A stretch of 5,679 nt of DNA from Fidelibacterota bacterium (GCA_002713885.1 PAVC01000031.1:11539-17217), one strand, 5' to 3'. Shown: positions 1-5,679, counted from the stretch's first letter. Translations and numbers: made by a program. Notes: generated from the sequence alone by a model not told the origin.

Positions 1-629
1 CATTATCTGATATAGAAATAATTGAAAAATTGATCAAACACTGTGGAGACGGTTTGTGGGCAAATACTATTGATTTAGATGCTGAAGAAACAAAGGCGAT
101 TAAATCATTTCACTTATTAACCAATAAACCGATACTCTATGTTGCCAACGTAAGTGAAAATGACATTGTTAATAATATAGAAAATAAACATGTAGAATTA
201 TTAAAAAATCATGCAAGGTCTAAAGGTAGTGATATGATAAAAGTATGCGCATCTATAGAGCAAGAGATATCTTCATTATCATCACAAGAAGAAAAAGTCT
301 TTTTAAAAGAATACAATCTAGATGAATCTGGGCTCAATAAAGTAGCGCGAACAAGTTTTAATCTTTTAGGGTTACATACTTTTTTTACTGGAGGACCAAC
401 AGAAGTAAGATCGTGGACAATTCCAATTGGAGCCACTGCAAAACAATCTGCAGGCGTTATACATAGTGACTTTGAAAGAGGCTTTATTAAGGCTGAGGTT
501 TTTAGCTATAGTGACCTGATTGAACACGGTTCTGAAAATGCTTTGTACGAACTAGGCTTAGCAAAAACCGAGGGCAAAAAATATATAGTGAAGGATGGCG
601 ACTGTATATTTTTTAAGTTTAACGTTTAA
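1..629 (+). CDS. ychF: YchF/Ola1-type redox-regulated ATPase, C-terminal part (5' end outside window)
   Basis: The reading frame is open to the left edge (first full codon at 3), so this is the C-terminal 208 residues of a protein usually about 360 residues long. A TTG at 30 could be mistaken for a start, but family similarity continues upstream of it, so it is internal. The fragment contains the end of the G domain (KPILYVANV, then an IEQEI...L helix region) and the complete C-terminal TGS domain, beginning near LLGLHTFFTGG and including EVRSWTIPIGATA, AGVIHSDFERGF and the terminal DGDCIFFKFNV, all hallmarks of YchF. YchF is an Obg-class P-loop protein that hydrolyses ATP more readily than GTP, binds ribosomes and is linked to translation and oxidative-stress response in the cytoplasm. 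The nucleotide-binding motifs lie outside the window. The gene converges on the minus-strand membrane-protein gene and ends inside a hairpin. Identification is very secure. Confidence 0.96.
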   Translation, partial: LSDIEIIEKLIKHCGDGLWANTIDLDAEETKAIKSFHLLTNKPILYVANVSENDIVNNIENKHVELLKNHARSKGSDMIKVCASIEQEISSLSSQEEKVFLKEYNLDESGLNKVARTSFNLLGLHTFFTGGPTEVRSWTIPIGATAKQSAGVIHSDFERGFIKAEVFSYSDLIEHGSENALYELGLAKTEGKKYIVKDGDCIFFKFNV

Positions 630-653
630 ATAAAAAATGTTTTTATTAAACGT
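622..653. terminator. AT-rich hairpin between convergent genes, probable bidirectional terminator
   Basis: The left arm beginning ACGTTTA at 622 pairs with the right arm ending TAAACGT at 653. This gives about 14 base pairs with one bulged A at 630 and a three-base loop (637-639). The inner part of the stem is A-rich on one side and T-rich on the other, so either transcript would end its hairpin with a run of U. The hairpin contains the ychF stop codon and lies just past the stop of the minus-strand gene (656-658), the right place for a shared terminator of two converging genes. The stem has only three G-C pairs (at the base), so efficiency is uncertain. Confidence 0.55.
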
Positions 654-655
654 GA

Positions 656-1282
656 TTATTCCTCGTAATCATCCTCGTAATCATCCTCGTAATCATCCTC
701 ATCATAATAATATTCTGGAGGATAGGCGTATACATAAGGATTGTTGTATTGATCATTTTCAGATTTATGATCATCAGCAGAAACATCTTTCTCTTTATCG
801 TTGCTTTCCTGCTTTACTACAATAACCTTTGGATCATTGACATCAGCCTTTACATTATTATCTTTTAGAGCATTTTCTATCCACCTTTTTTCCTGATCAG
901 AAAGATTATTCCTTGGCCCAGCTGGCTGGACAAAGGGCTGATTTCGGAAAAGCATCCCTGTTAAAATAGAAAAAAAGAGCACAACCAATGCGAAAAGGGA
1001 TCCTTCAGAGACAAACTCAATTCCTCCCCACATATTCTGTGTTACTCCAAAGCCCATGAATACACCAATCGATAGCAGTATACCGAAAAACATTATCAGG
1101 TTACCCAGATTTGAAGGCGGTGATAATTCCATTATCACCATATATAAAAACCATATTAATATGCCTGCAATAGCAATGCATATACTTAATAGATGTTCAC
1201 CGAGGAAAAGAGCAGTAAAAAAACCAATTATAGCCCCTAACGGGATAATAAACCCCACCCCGGATTTTATGTCGCTATTCAT
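656..1282 (-). CDS. Hypothetical four-helix membrane protein with acidic, Tyr-rich repeat tail
   Basis: I do not recognise this 208-residue protein. The N-terminal half has four hydrophobic stretches long enough to span the membrane, at about residues 8-27, 31-51, 60-83 and 94-112. The rest is polar, with a charged LSDQEKRWIENAL segment (127-139) and a Lys/Asp/Glu-rich linker. The tail (about 180-208) is full of Tyr and Asp/Glu, with a PYVYAYPPEYYY stretch followed by DYED repeats. With four helices both ends should lie on the same side of the membrane; which side is not clear. The ATG at 1282 is supported by a GGAG at 1290-1293 (minus strand) seven bases upstream. The gene stands alone, converging on ychF and diverging from the lipid A cluster, so context gives no function. 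The opposite-strand reading frames here are products of the repeat and are not credible genes. An inner-membrane protein with a disordered interaction tail is my inference. Confidence 0.8.
   Translation of the reverse strand: MNSDIKSGVGFIIPLGAIIGFFTALFLGEHLLSICIAIAGILIWFLYMVIMELSPPSNLGNLIMFFGILLSIGVFMGFGVTQNMWGGIEFVSEGSLFALVVLFFSILTGMLFRNQPFVQPAGPRNNLSDQEKRWIENALKDNNVKADVNDPKVIVVKQESNDKEKDVSADDHKSENDQYNNPYVYAYPPEYYYDEDDYEDDYEDDYEE
660..700. repeat. 12-bp tandem repeat, three exact copies plus a partial one
   Basis: The unit TCCTCGTAATCA occurs three times without mismatch at 660-671, 672-683 and 684-695, followed by the first five bases of a fourth copy (696-700). It lies inside the 3' end of the minus-strand membrane-protein gene and encodes its repeated Asp-Tyr-Glu-Asp tail. 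The unit length is a multiple of three, so copy-number change would lengthen or shorten the tail without breaking the frame. Confidence 0.9.
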
Positions 1283-1326
1283 AACGAAACTCCGATTTTA
1301 CCTACGAATTACTCCTAAAATTGATT

Positions 1327-1356
1327 TATTTAGATGCTAAATGCAAGTTTTTTCAA
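1327..1356 (-). promoter_or_regulatory. Possible promoter of the minus-strand membrane-protein gene
   Basis: Reading leftwards, TTGAAA (1356-1351) is followed after 18 bases by TAAATA (1332-1327), about 45 bases before the ATG at 1282. The -35 matches the sigma70 consensus at five of six positions but the -10 is poor, and AT-rich DNA yields such pairs by chance. Confidence 0.3.
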
Positions 1357-1376
1357 TAAATAATTTTTATGGGGAT

Positions 1377-1404
1377 TTCACAATTATATCAACAATTTTA
1401 TACT
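1377..1404 (+). promoter_or_regulatory. Sigma70-like promoter for the oxidoreductase/lipid A cluster
   Basis: TTCACA (1377-1382) and TATACT (1399-1404) each match the -35 and -10 consensus at five of six positions and are 16 bases apart. Transcription would start near 1411, leaving a leader of about 20 bases before the ATG at 1433. A short inverted repeat, ATACT (1400-1404) and AGTAT (1409-1413), overlaps the -10 and the expected start; it could be an operator but is short enough to be chance. Confidence 0.5.
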
Positions 1405-1432
1405 GTAAAGTATGCAGATAATTTGAAAACAT

Positions 1433-2425
1433 ATGATATCTGAAAAAACTAAAGTTGGCGTTATCGGAGTAGGGCACCTAGGGCATCATCATGCTAAACA
1501 CTATCATTTTCAAGATGATACAAACTTAGTTGGCGTTTATGATACTGATTCTAACAGAGGGGAAGAAATAGCAAAACAGTATAATACTAAATTCTATAAT
1601 AAACCTTCAGATCTAATGAAATTGTGTGATGGTATTTCCGTGGTTACCCCGACAGAGTCACACTATAATGTAGCAAAAATGGCGATAGAAGATTTTAATT
1701 GTCATGTTTTTATTGAAAAACCAATTACAGAAACAATTCAACAGGCAGATGATTTAATTGCACTAGCAAAACCAAAAAATAAAATCATCCAAGTTGGACA
1801 TATTGAAAGACTAAACCCTGCGCTAAGAGTATTAGAACAATACGATCTAAATCCAAAATTTATAGAGATACAAAGGCTAGCTCCTTATACAGTCAGGGGG
1901 ACCGATGTCCCTGTTGTCTTAGATCTAATGATCCATGATATAGATATATTATTATCACTAGTAAAGTCAGATGTAAAAAGTATCCACGCCAGTGGTGTTT
2001 CTATCATTACTGATTCAGTTGATATCGCCAATGCAAGAATACGTTTTAATAATGGAACAGTTTCTAGTATCACATCAAGCAGGGTTGCCAAAGACAGGGT
2101 GAGAAAAATAAAATTATTTCAAGAAAATCTATATACAACAATAGACTTACTTATGGAACAAACAGAGATATATAGTATAACCAATGATCCAAGTCTGATT
2201 CCAGGTGTACTAAAGACAGAGCCATTCACACAAAATAATACAGACAAACATATCGCCTATCAAAAACCTGATCTTGAAAAACATGATTTGTTAGGCCTAG
2301 AAATAAAAAATTTTATAGGATCAATTAAGGGGCAAGAAAAACCAATTGTTAATGGAGTAGAGGCACGAAATGCGTTAGAGGTTGTTATAAAAATAAATAA
2401 TATGATCCTTGAGGATTTAAAGTAA
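1433..2425 (+). CDS. Gfo/Idh/MocA-family NAD(P)-dependent oxidoreductase, possibly a UDP-GlcNAc 3-dehydrogenase (GnnA-like)
   Basis: This 330-residue protein has the usual length and plan of the family. It has an N-terminal Rossmann fold with GVGHLG (12-17) for the dinucleotide, the EKP signature at 95-97 whose lysine is catalytic in the family, and a C-terminal alpha/beta substrate domain containing DLMIHDIDILL (164-174), whose His-Asp pair is typical of the active site. VGHIERLNPA (121-130) resembles the members found beside lpx genes, including GnnA, which oxidises the 3-OH of UDP-GlcNAc so that GnnB can aminate it for lipid A with amide-linked acyl chains. That specific role is inferred from motif resemblance and the neighbouring lpxB; the family acts on many sugars and no GnnB gene is visible here. 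The ATG at 1433 has no clear Shine-Dalgarno but gives the correct start of the Rossmann fold and follows a good promoter. It is the first gene of the cluster, and its stop overlaps the next start by one base. Confidence 0.9.
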   Translation: MISEKTKVGVIGVGHLGHHHAKHYHFQDDTNLVGVYDTDSNRGEEIAKQYNTKFYNKPSDLMKLCDGISVVTPTESHYNVAKMAIEDFNCHVFIEKPITETIQQADDLIALAKPKNKIIQVGHIERLNPALRVLEQYDLNPKFIEIQRLAPYTVRGTDVPVVLDLMIHDIDILLSLVKSDVKSIHASGVSIITDSVDIANARIRFNNGTVSSITSSRVAKDRVRKIKLFQENLYTTIDLLMEQTEIYSITNDPSLIPGVLKTEPFTQNNTDKHIAYQKPDLEKHDLLGLEIKNFIGSIKGQEKPIVNGVEARNALEVVIKINNMILEDLK

Positions 2426-3102
2426 TGGACATCCGACAATTATTTTTTAAATACCGCAGCTACACACCTATTCCAATCGTATTATTAATTATTTATTATT
2501 CTGAACCATCACAACTATATATAATGATTGGATTATCCTTAATAGCAGCAGGTGAATTCATACGAATAAGTGCTGTCCGATATGCTGGTGGTGCAACGAG
2601 AACAAGAAATGTTGGAGCTCCATATTTGTGTACATCTGGCCCATATTCTTTAACAAGAAATCCTTTATACTGTGGTAATGTTATTATATACATTGGAACA
2701 GTGTTTTTTGCTGGGGGAATTTGGATGTGGCATATTCTTCCTCTAGTAGCAACATTTTTTATTTTTCAATATTACCATATAATATCTTTAGAAGAAGAAA
2801 CCTTAAAAATAAAATTTAAGGATCAGTATGAATTATTTTTTGAAAATGTTCCTCAACTTTTCCCCAGATTCTCACCATGGAAAGGCGGAAATCAAACGAA
2901 ACCAAAAAATTTAATTAGTACTCTCAGAACAGAAAAAAGAACCCTGCAAAATATTTTCTTTATTGCTTTTATAATTATGTTTAAAAAACAAATTGTATTT
3001 TTCACTGGCTTTATGATATGGCAAACGGTAGGACGTTTATATAGCCTTGGTTTACTTCCCCACTCTCTTGCCATGTTTGTGCAGAACCATATTTTAAAGT
3101 AA
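2425..3102 (+). CDS. Isoprenylcysteine/phospholipid methyltransferase-like integral membrane protein
   Basis: This 225-residue polytopic protein carries the signature of the ICMT/PEMT-type membrane methyltransferases. SGPYSLTRNPLYCGN (71-85) has the R-N-P-x-Y-x-G-N core, and an EEE (123-125) leads into LKIKFKDQYELFF and then VPQLFPR (142-148), the paired elements that bind S-adenosylmethionine in characterised relatives. Hydrophobic segments lie at about 15-25, 31-50, 86-100 and 103-120. Beyond the catalytic region the chain continues with a basic linker and a further hydrophobic region (about 176-212). YAGGATRTRNVGAP (53-66) resembles bacterial 'ICMT family' proteins of unknown substrate. 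Prenylated-protein methylation is unlikely in bacteria, so a lipid or envelope substrate is more plausible, but this is inference. The ATG at 2425 sits in TAATG, overlapping the previous stop by one base, with GAGG (2411-2414) ten bases upstream, so translational coupling is expected. Confidence 0.85.
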   Translation: MDIRQLFFKYRSYTPIPIVLLIIYYSEPSQLYIMIGLSLIAAGEFIRISAVRYAGGATRTRNVGAPYLCTSGPYSLTRNPLYCGNVIIYIGTVFFAGGIWMWHILPLVATFFIFQYYHIISLEEETLKIKFKDQYELFFENVPQLFPRFSPWKGGNQTKPKNLISTLRTEKRTLQNIFFIAFIIMFKKQIVFFTGFMIWQTVGRLYSLGLLPHSLAMFVQNHILK

Positions 3103-3120
3103 AGATAGTAAGATTTGGAA

Positions 3121-3147
3121 TATGGAAACTATTTTCATAGTTATAAT
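3121..3147 (+). promoter_or_regulatory. Intergenic hairpin and perfect -10 box just before lpxB
   Basis: The 57-base gap before lpxB contains a perfect TATAAT at 3142-3147, but no good -35 lies 16-18 bases upstream; the nearest candidate, TTGGAA at 3115-3120, is 21 bases away. If it is used, transcription would begin near 3154, leaving a leader of only about six bases. Directly upstream is a small hairpin, 3121-3128 pairing with 3132-3139 (eight pairs, one of them G-U, three-base loop), without a following T run, so it does not look like an intrinsic terminator. Confidence 0.3.
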
Positions 3148-3159
3148 GCATAGTCTTCT

Positions 3160-4293
3160 ATGACCTCTAAAATCAATACCGTTTTTATTGTTGCAGGCGA
3201 ACCATCCGGTGACATCCATGCTGCAAAACTAGTTTCAGCCTTAAAAGTTATTTCTCCAAAAACAAAATTTTTTGGAAATGGTGGAGATAAAATGGCTGAA
3301 TCTGGTGTTGAAATTATTCACCATATTAATGATCTGTCCGTAATGGGTTTTATCGAAGTCGTAAAACATCTTCCAAGATTATTGCATATTATGAAAAACA
3401 CATTATCTGCTATAAAAAATATTAAACCAGATAGAATTATATTGGTTGATTATCCTGGATTTAACCTCCGACTAGCAAAAAAGATTAAAAAACTAAAGAT
3501 GGATATACCAGTTACGTACTTTATCCTGCCTCAGTTATGGGCATGGAAAGAAAACAGAATAAAAATAATGAAAAAAACGATAGACCAATCTATTTCTATT
3601 TTCCCTTTTGAAGCAGAATGGTTTAATTCTAGGGGATTAGACACTTTTTATGCTGGGCACCCTTTTATTGAAAAAAAATATGATTTAGATGATAAAACAA
3701 AAAAATTTAATAAACATAATTTTAAGCAAGACCGGCCTATAATCGTATTACTACCAGGAAGCAGGCAACAGGAGATTGATTATCACTGGCCTATTTTTTT
3801 AAAAACAGTGGCTATCTTAAATAAAAAAACACCAGGCGTGCAGACTATTGTTGTTAAATATAATAATGTAACATTAAACCCAGTCCCAGCTCATATAAAA
3901 ATTGAAGTTTCCATGCGCTCAGCAATGAAATATGGAACCGCTGCGATAAGTGCATCAGGAACTGCTACTTTAGAATGTGCACTAGCAAATTTGCCAACAG
4001 TTGTGTGCTATAAAATGTCATATATTAATTGGGTACTATTTAATTTTTTCGGGAAAGTGAAATACATTTCCATCGTTAATTTAATAGCAAACAAAAGAAT
4101 TATTCCTGAACTGATTCAGCATAAAATGAATCCAGACAATTTAACTAAAAAAATATTGCCTTATCTTGATATCAAATCCAATAAAAGAAAGGCAACTATA
4201 AAAAAATATAAAAAATTGAGAAAAAAATTAGGTAGCACAGGAGTATTCGACAGAATCGCAAACATTATAGTTAATGGAGAATTACCTAATTGA
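3160..4293 (+). CDS. lpxB: Lipid-A-disaccharide synthase
   Basis: LpxB is the GT19-family glycosyltransferase that joins UDP-2,3-diacylglucosamine to lipid X, releasing UDP and forming the beta-1',6 disaccharide of lipid A at the cytoplasmic face of the inner membrane. At 377 residues the protein is close to the E. coli length (382) and collinear with the family. It shows VAGEPSGDIHA (11-21), FFGNGGDKM (37-45), DLSVMGFIEV (58-67), DYPGFNLRL (97-105), LPQLWAWKENR (123-133), AGHPF (165-169), LLPGSRQQEI (197-206) and SASGTATLE (264-272). Asp97 and Arg202 correspond to residues found essential in characterised LpxB. An in-frame stop at 3151 leaves the ATG at 3160 as the only start giving the complete N terminus; no Shine-Dalgarno precedes it. 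The C-terminal 40 residues are lysine-rich, as suits a peripheral membrane enzyme. Its stop overlaps the next gene by four bases. Confidence 0.97.
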   Translation: MTSKINTVFIVAGEPSGDIHAAKLVSALKVISPKTKFFGNGGDKMAESGVEIIHHINDLSVMGFIEVVKHLPRLLHIMKNTLSAIKNIKPDRIILVDYPGFNLRLAKKIKKLKMDIPVTYFILPQLWAWKENRIKIMKKTIDQSISIFPFEAEWFNSRGLDTFYAGHPFIEKKYDLDDKTKKFNKHNFKQDRPIIVLLPGSRQQEIDYHWPIFLKTVAILNKKTPGVQTIVVKYNNVTLNPVPAHIKIEVSMRSAMKYGTAAISASGTATLECALANLPTVVCYKMSYINWVLFNFFGKVKYISIVNLIANKRIIPELIQHKMNPDNLTKKILPYLDIKSNKRKATIKKYKKLRKKLGSTGVFDRIANIIVNGELPN

Positions 4294-4952
4294 AAAAAAA
4301 ATATAGTAAAACTAAAATTGCTTTTCAGGCAATTTTAGCTAAGTGGGCTCTTAGTCTTATCTATAATACAAATAAGTGGAATGTTAGAGGAGAAGAAAAC
4401 TATAAGTCTGTATTAAAGAATAATAAAAGTGTAATTATATCTAGTTGGCATGGAAACTTACTAGTGCCTTTCATGCATCTTGCAAAATACAATTATTACG
4501 GCCTAGCAGGAACAAATCGAGATGGTGAACTAATATCTAAAATAGGTTCAAAACTGGGATGGAAAATGCTTAGAGGATCAAGCTCTGAGGGAGGCTCTGA
4601 AATTTTTATTGAAATAGTAAAAACACTAGACAGTCCGCCATGTCTAGTTGCAATGACACCTGATGGCCCTAGGGGACCAGAAAAAATACCGAAACCCGGT
4701 ATCATTAAAGCGGCCCAAAAAACTGGTGCGGTTATTATCCCTCTTTCATCTTACTCAACAAAAAATTGGAGATTTATAAACTGGCACACCTTTTTTCTCG
4801 AAAAACCGTTTGGGGAAATATTTCTTGAATATGGTTCGCCTATATCTTTTAGTGAAAATGATGATTTTGAATCGTGTAAAAAAATTCTAATTGAAGAAAT
4901 GGAAAAAATAGAAAAAAACAATACTGATTATGCGAAAGAAAAATTATTCTAG
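4290..4952 (+). CDS. DUF374-family lysophospholipid acyltransferase-like protein
   Basis: This 220-residue protein matches the DUF374 branch of the glycerolipid acyltransferase superfamily. It has SSWHGNLL (51-58), with the family His where other acyltransferases have HxxxxD, then NRDGELISKIGSKLGW (76-91), RGSSSEGG (95-102) and TPDGPRGP (123-130) followed by the KPGIIKAAQKTG segment. A hydrophobic N-terminal stretch (about 11-25) could anchor it at the membrane. DUF374 proteins commonly sit beside lipid A genes and are presumed to transfer an acyl chain to a lipid A or phospholipid acceptor; the exact substrate is not shown by the sequence. The start is a TTG at 4290, supported by GGAG at 4276-4279 ten bases upstream and by the TTGA overlap with the lpxB stop. 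A run of nine A (4293-4301) immediately follows the start codon. In many relatives waaA lies between this gene and lpxK; here it does not. Confidence 0.9.
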   Translation: MKKKYSKTKIAFQAILAKWALSLIYNTNKWNVRGEENYKSVLKNNKSVIISSWHGNLLVPFMHLAKYNYYGLAGTNRDGELISKIGSKLGWKMLRGSSSEGGSEIFIEIVKTLDSPPCLVAMTPDGPRGPEKIPKPGIIKAAQKTGAVIIPLSSYSTKNWRFINWHTFFLEKPFGEIFLEYGSPISFSENDDFESCKKILIEEMEKIEKNNTDYAKEKLF

Positions 4953-5679
4953 TAATTATCTTTATTTTATCTTGTTACCAATCACATTGCTGTATCAAGC
5001 TATAATATTTATTCGGAAAATTTTTTATAAATATCATATTTTTCGAACCAATACCCTTCCATGTAAAGTCATTAGTGTGGGTAATATAACAGTTGGTGGC
5101 TCTGGAAAAACTCCAACCGTAGAATATCTTTCTAGGCATTTACAATCAAAAGGTAAAAAAATAGGGATTATAAGCAGGGGCTATCGAAGAAAATCTAAAT
5201 CAACATTGATAGTAACGGACGGGATAACAAAACCGCAATCATGGCAAGATTTTGGCGATGAACCATATTTATTAGCTCAAAACCTAAAAAATATTCCAAT
5301 CATTGTTGGAGAATCAAGATATGAAGCTGGAATGAAAATGATAGAAAATTTTGATCCAGATATAATCATTATGGATGATGGGTTTCAACATGTATCATTA
5401 TATAGAGACTTGGATATCGTCCTAGTTAACTCTAAGGATACAAAGGCTACACATAGACTAATTCCTGCTGGTAAATTGAGAGAACCATTATCAAATCTAT
5501 CTAGGGCTGATTTAATTATTTTATCTAAATCAAACGTACACAAATCGTCTGATTATTTAATCAATATAATTGAAAATATTAATCGTCCTATTCTCAATAA
5601 TAAAATAGAATTACAAGATGTATTGATTAGCCCCAAGGGGGACAAAAATAACTTGAGCAATTTAAATAAAGAAAAAATT
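4930..5679 (+). CDS. lpxK: Tetraacyldisaccharide 4'-kinase, 3' truncated by the window end
   Basis: LpxK is the inner-membrane P-loop kinase that uses ATP to phosphorylate the 4' position of the tetraacyl disaccharide made by LpxB, giving lipid IVA. The frame from ATG 4930 is open to the window edge (250 codons; E. coli LpxK is 328 residues), so roughly the last quarter is missing. Visible are an N-terminal membrane helix (about 11-29, with LPITLLYQ) followed by basic residues, the Walker A region SVGNITVGGSGKTP (49-62, Lys60), ISRGYRRKSK (81-90), the GDEP motif (109-112) whose Asp corresponds to the proposed catalytic base, DDGFQH (149-154), YRDLDIVLV (158-166) and IPAGKLREPL (178-187). ATG 4930 lies inside the previous gene, a 23-base overlap, and no strong Shine-Dalgarno is seen, suggesting coupled translation. 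This start gives the usual N-terminal helix; later starts would cut into it. Confidence 0.95.
   Translation, partial: MRKKNYSSNYLYFILLPITLLYQAIIFIRKIFYKYHIFRTNTLPCKVISVGNITVGGSGKTPTVEYLSRHLQSKGKKIGIISRGYRRKSKSTLIVTDGITKPQSWQDFGDEPYLLAQNLKNIPIIVGESRYEAGMKMIENFDPDIIIMDDGFQHVSLYRDLDIVLVNSKDTKATHRLIPAGKLREPLSNLSRADLIILSKSNVHKSSDYLINIIENINRPILNNKIELQDVLISPKGDKNNLSNLNKEKI

Noticed and set aside
30..629. A separate short gene starting at TTG 30
   Set aside because: The frame is open to position 3 and the upstream codons fit YchF, so this is the tail of a larger gene cut by the window edge.
637..825. Plus-strand reading frame encoding NHPR repeats, opposite the membrane-protein tail
   Set aside because: It is the antisense reading of the 12-bp repeat, has no family resemblance, starts inside the terminator hairpin, and opposes a gene with a good ribosome binding site and membrane-protein pattern.
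1056..1340. Plus-strand 94-codon frame antisense to the membrane-protein gene
   Set aside because: It has no recognisable domain and overlaps the N-terminal membrane helices of the well-supported opposite-strand gene.
1400..1413. ATACT/AGTAT inverted repeat as a definite operator
   Set aside because: Five-base arms with a four-base gap occur often by chance in DNA this AT-rich; it is mentioned with the promoter but not called as its own site.
2496..2693. Minus-strand 65-codon frame inside the methyltransferase gene
   Set aside because: It is a shadow of a gene with clear family motifs and has no supporting start signal or domain.
2425..4952. Overlapping genes as a new defence or mobile system
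   Set aside because: All genes fall into envelope-lipid or general enzyme families, with no nuclease, toxin, transposase, integrase or inverted terminal repeats visible.

Overview
The window comes from an AT-rich Gram-negative bacterium. Three successive lipid A/LPS-type genes (lpxB, a DUF374 acyltransferase gene and lpxK) require an LPS-bearing outer membrane. A DUF374 acyltransferase packed between lpxB and lpxK is most familiar from Alphaproteobacteria, so an AT-rich alphaproteobacterium is my best guess. That placement is inference from gene order and composition, not from a marker gene.

Layout. Positions 1-629 hold the 3' part of ychf-type GTPase/ATPase gene ychF on the + strand, cut by the window edge. 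It converges on a minus-strand gene (656-1282) for an unrecognised four-helix membrane protein with a very acidic, tyrosine-rich C-terminal tail. A hairpin at 622-653 separates the two and overlaps the ychF stop codon. The 150-base gap 1283-1432 separates this gene from a divergent + strand cluster and carries a good sigma70-like promoter facing right (1377-1404) and a weaker one facing left.

The + strand cluster runs to the window end: a Gfo/Idh/MocA-family NAD(P)-dependent oxidoreductase (1433-2425), an isoprenylcysteine/phospholipid-methyltransferase-like membrane protein (2425-3102), lpxB (3160-4293), a DUF374 lysophospholipid-acyltransferase-like protein (4290-4952) and lpxK (4930 to the edge, 3' truncated). 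Overlaps of 1, 4 and 23 bases suggest an operon with translational coupling. The only real gap is 57 bases before lpxB, which contains a perfect TATAAT and a small hairpin.

Together, LpxB condenses two acylated glucosamine precursors into the lipid A disaccharide, LpxK phosphorylates it at the 4' position, and the DUF374 protein could add or exchange an acyl chain. The oxidoreductase resembles sugar-nucleotide dehydrogenases such as GnnA, which feeds a 3-amino variant of the glucosamine precursor, but the GnnB aminotransferase partner is not in the window. The membrane methyltransferase has no established place in lipid A synthesis and is the most intriguing member. I see no mobile element, CRISPR array, tRNA or rRNA gene, and no clear sign of a wholly new system; the unusual points are the two extra enzymes in the lipid A cluster and the DYED-repeat membrane protein.
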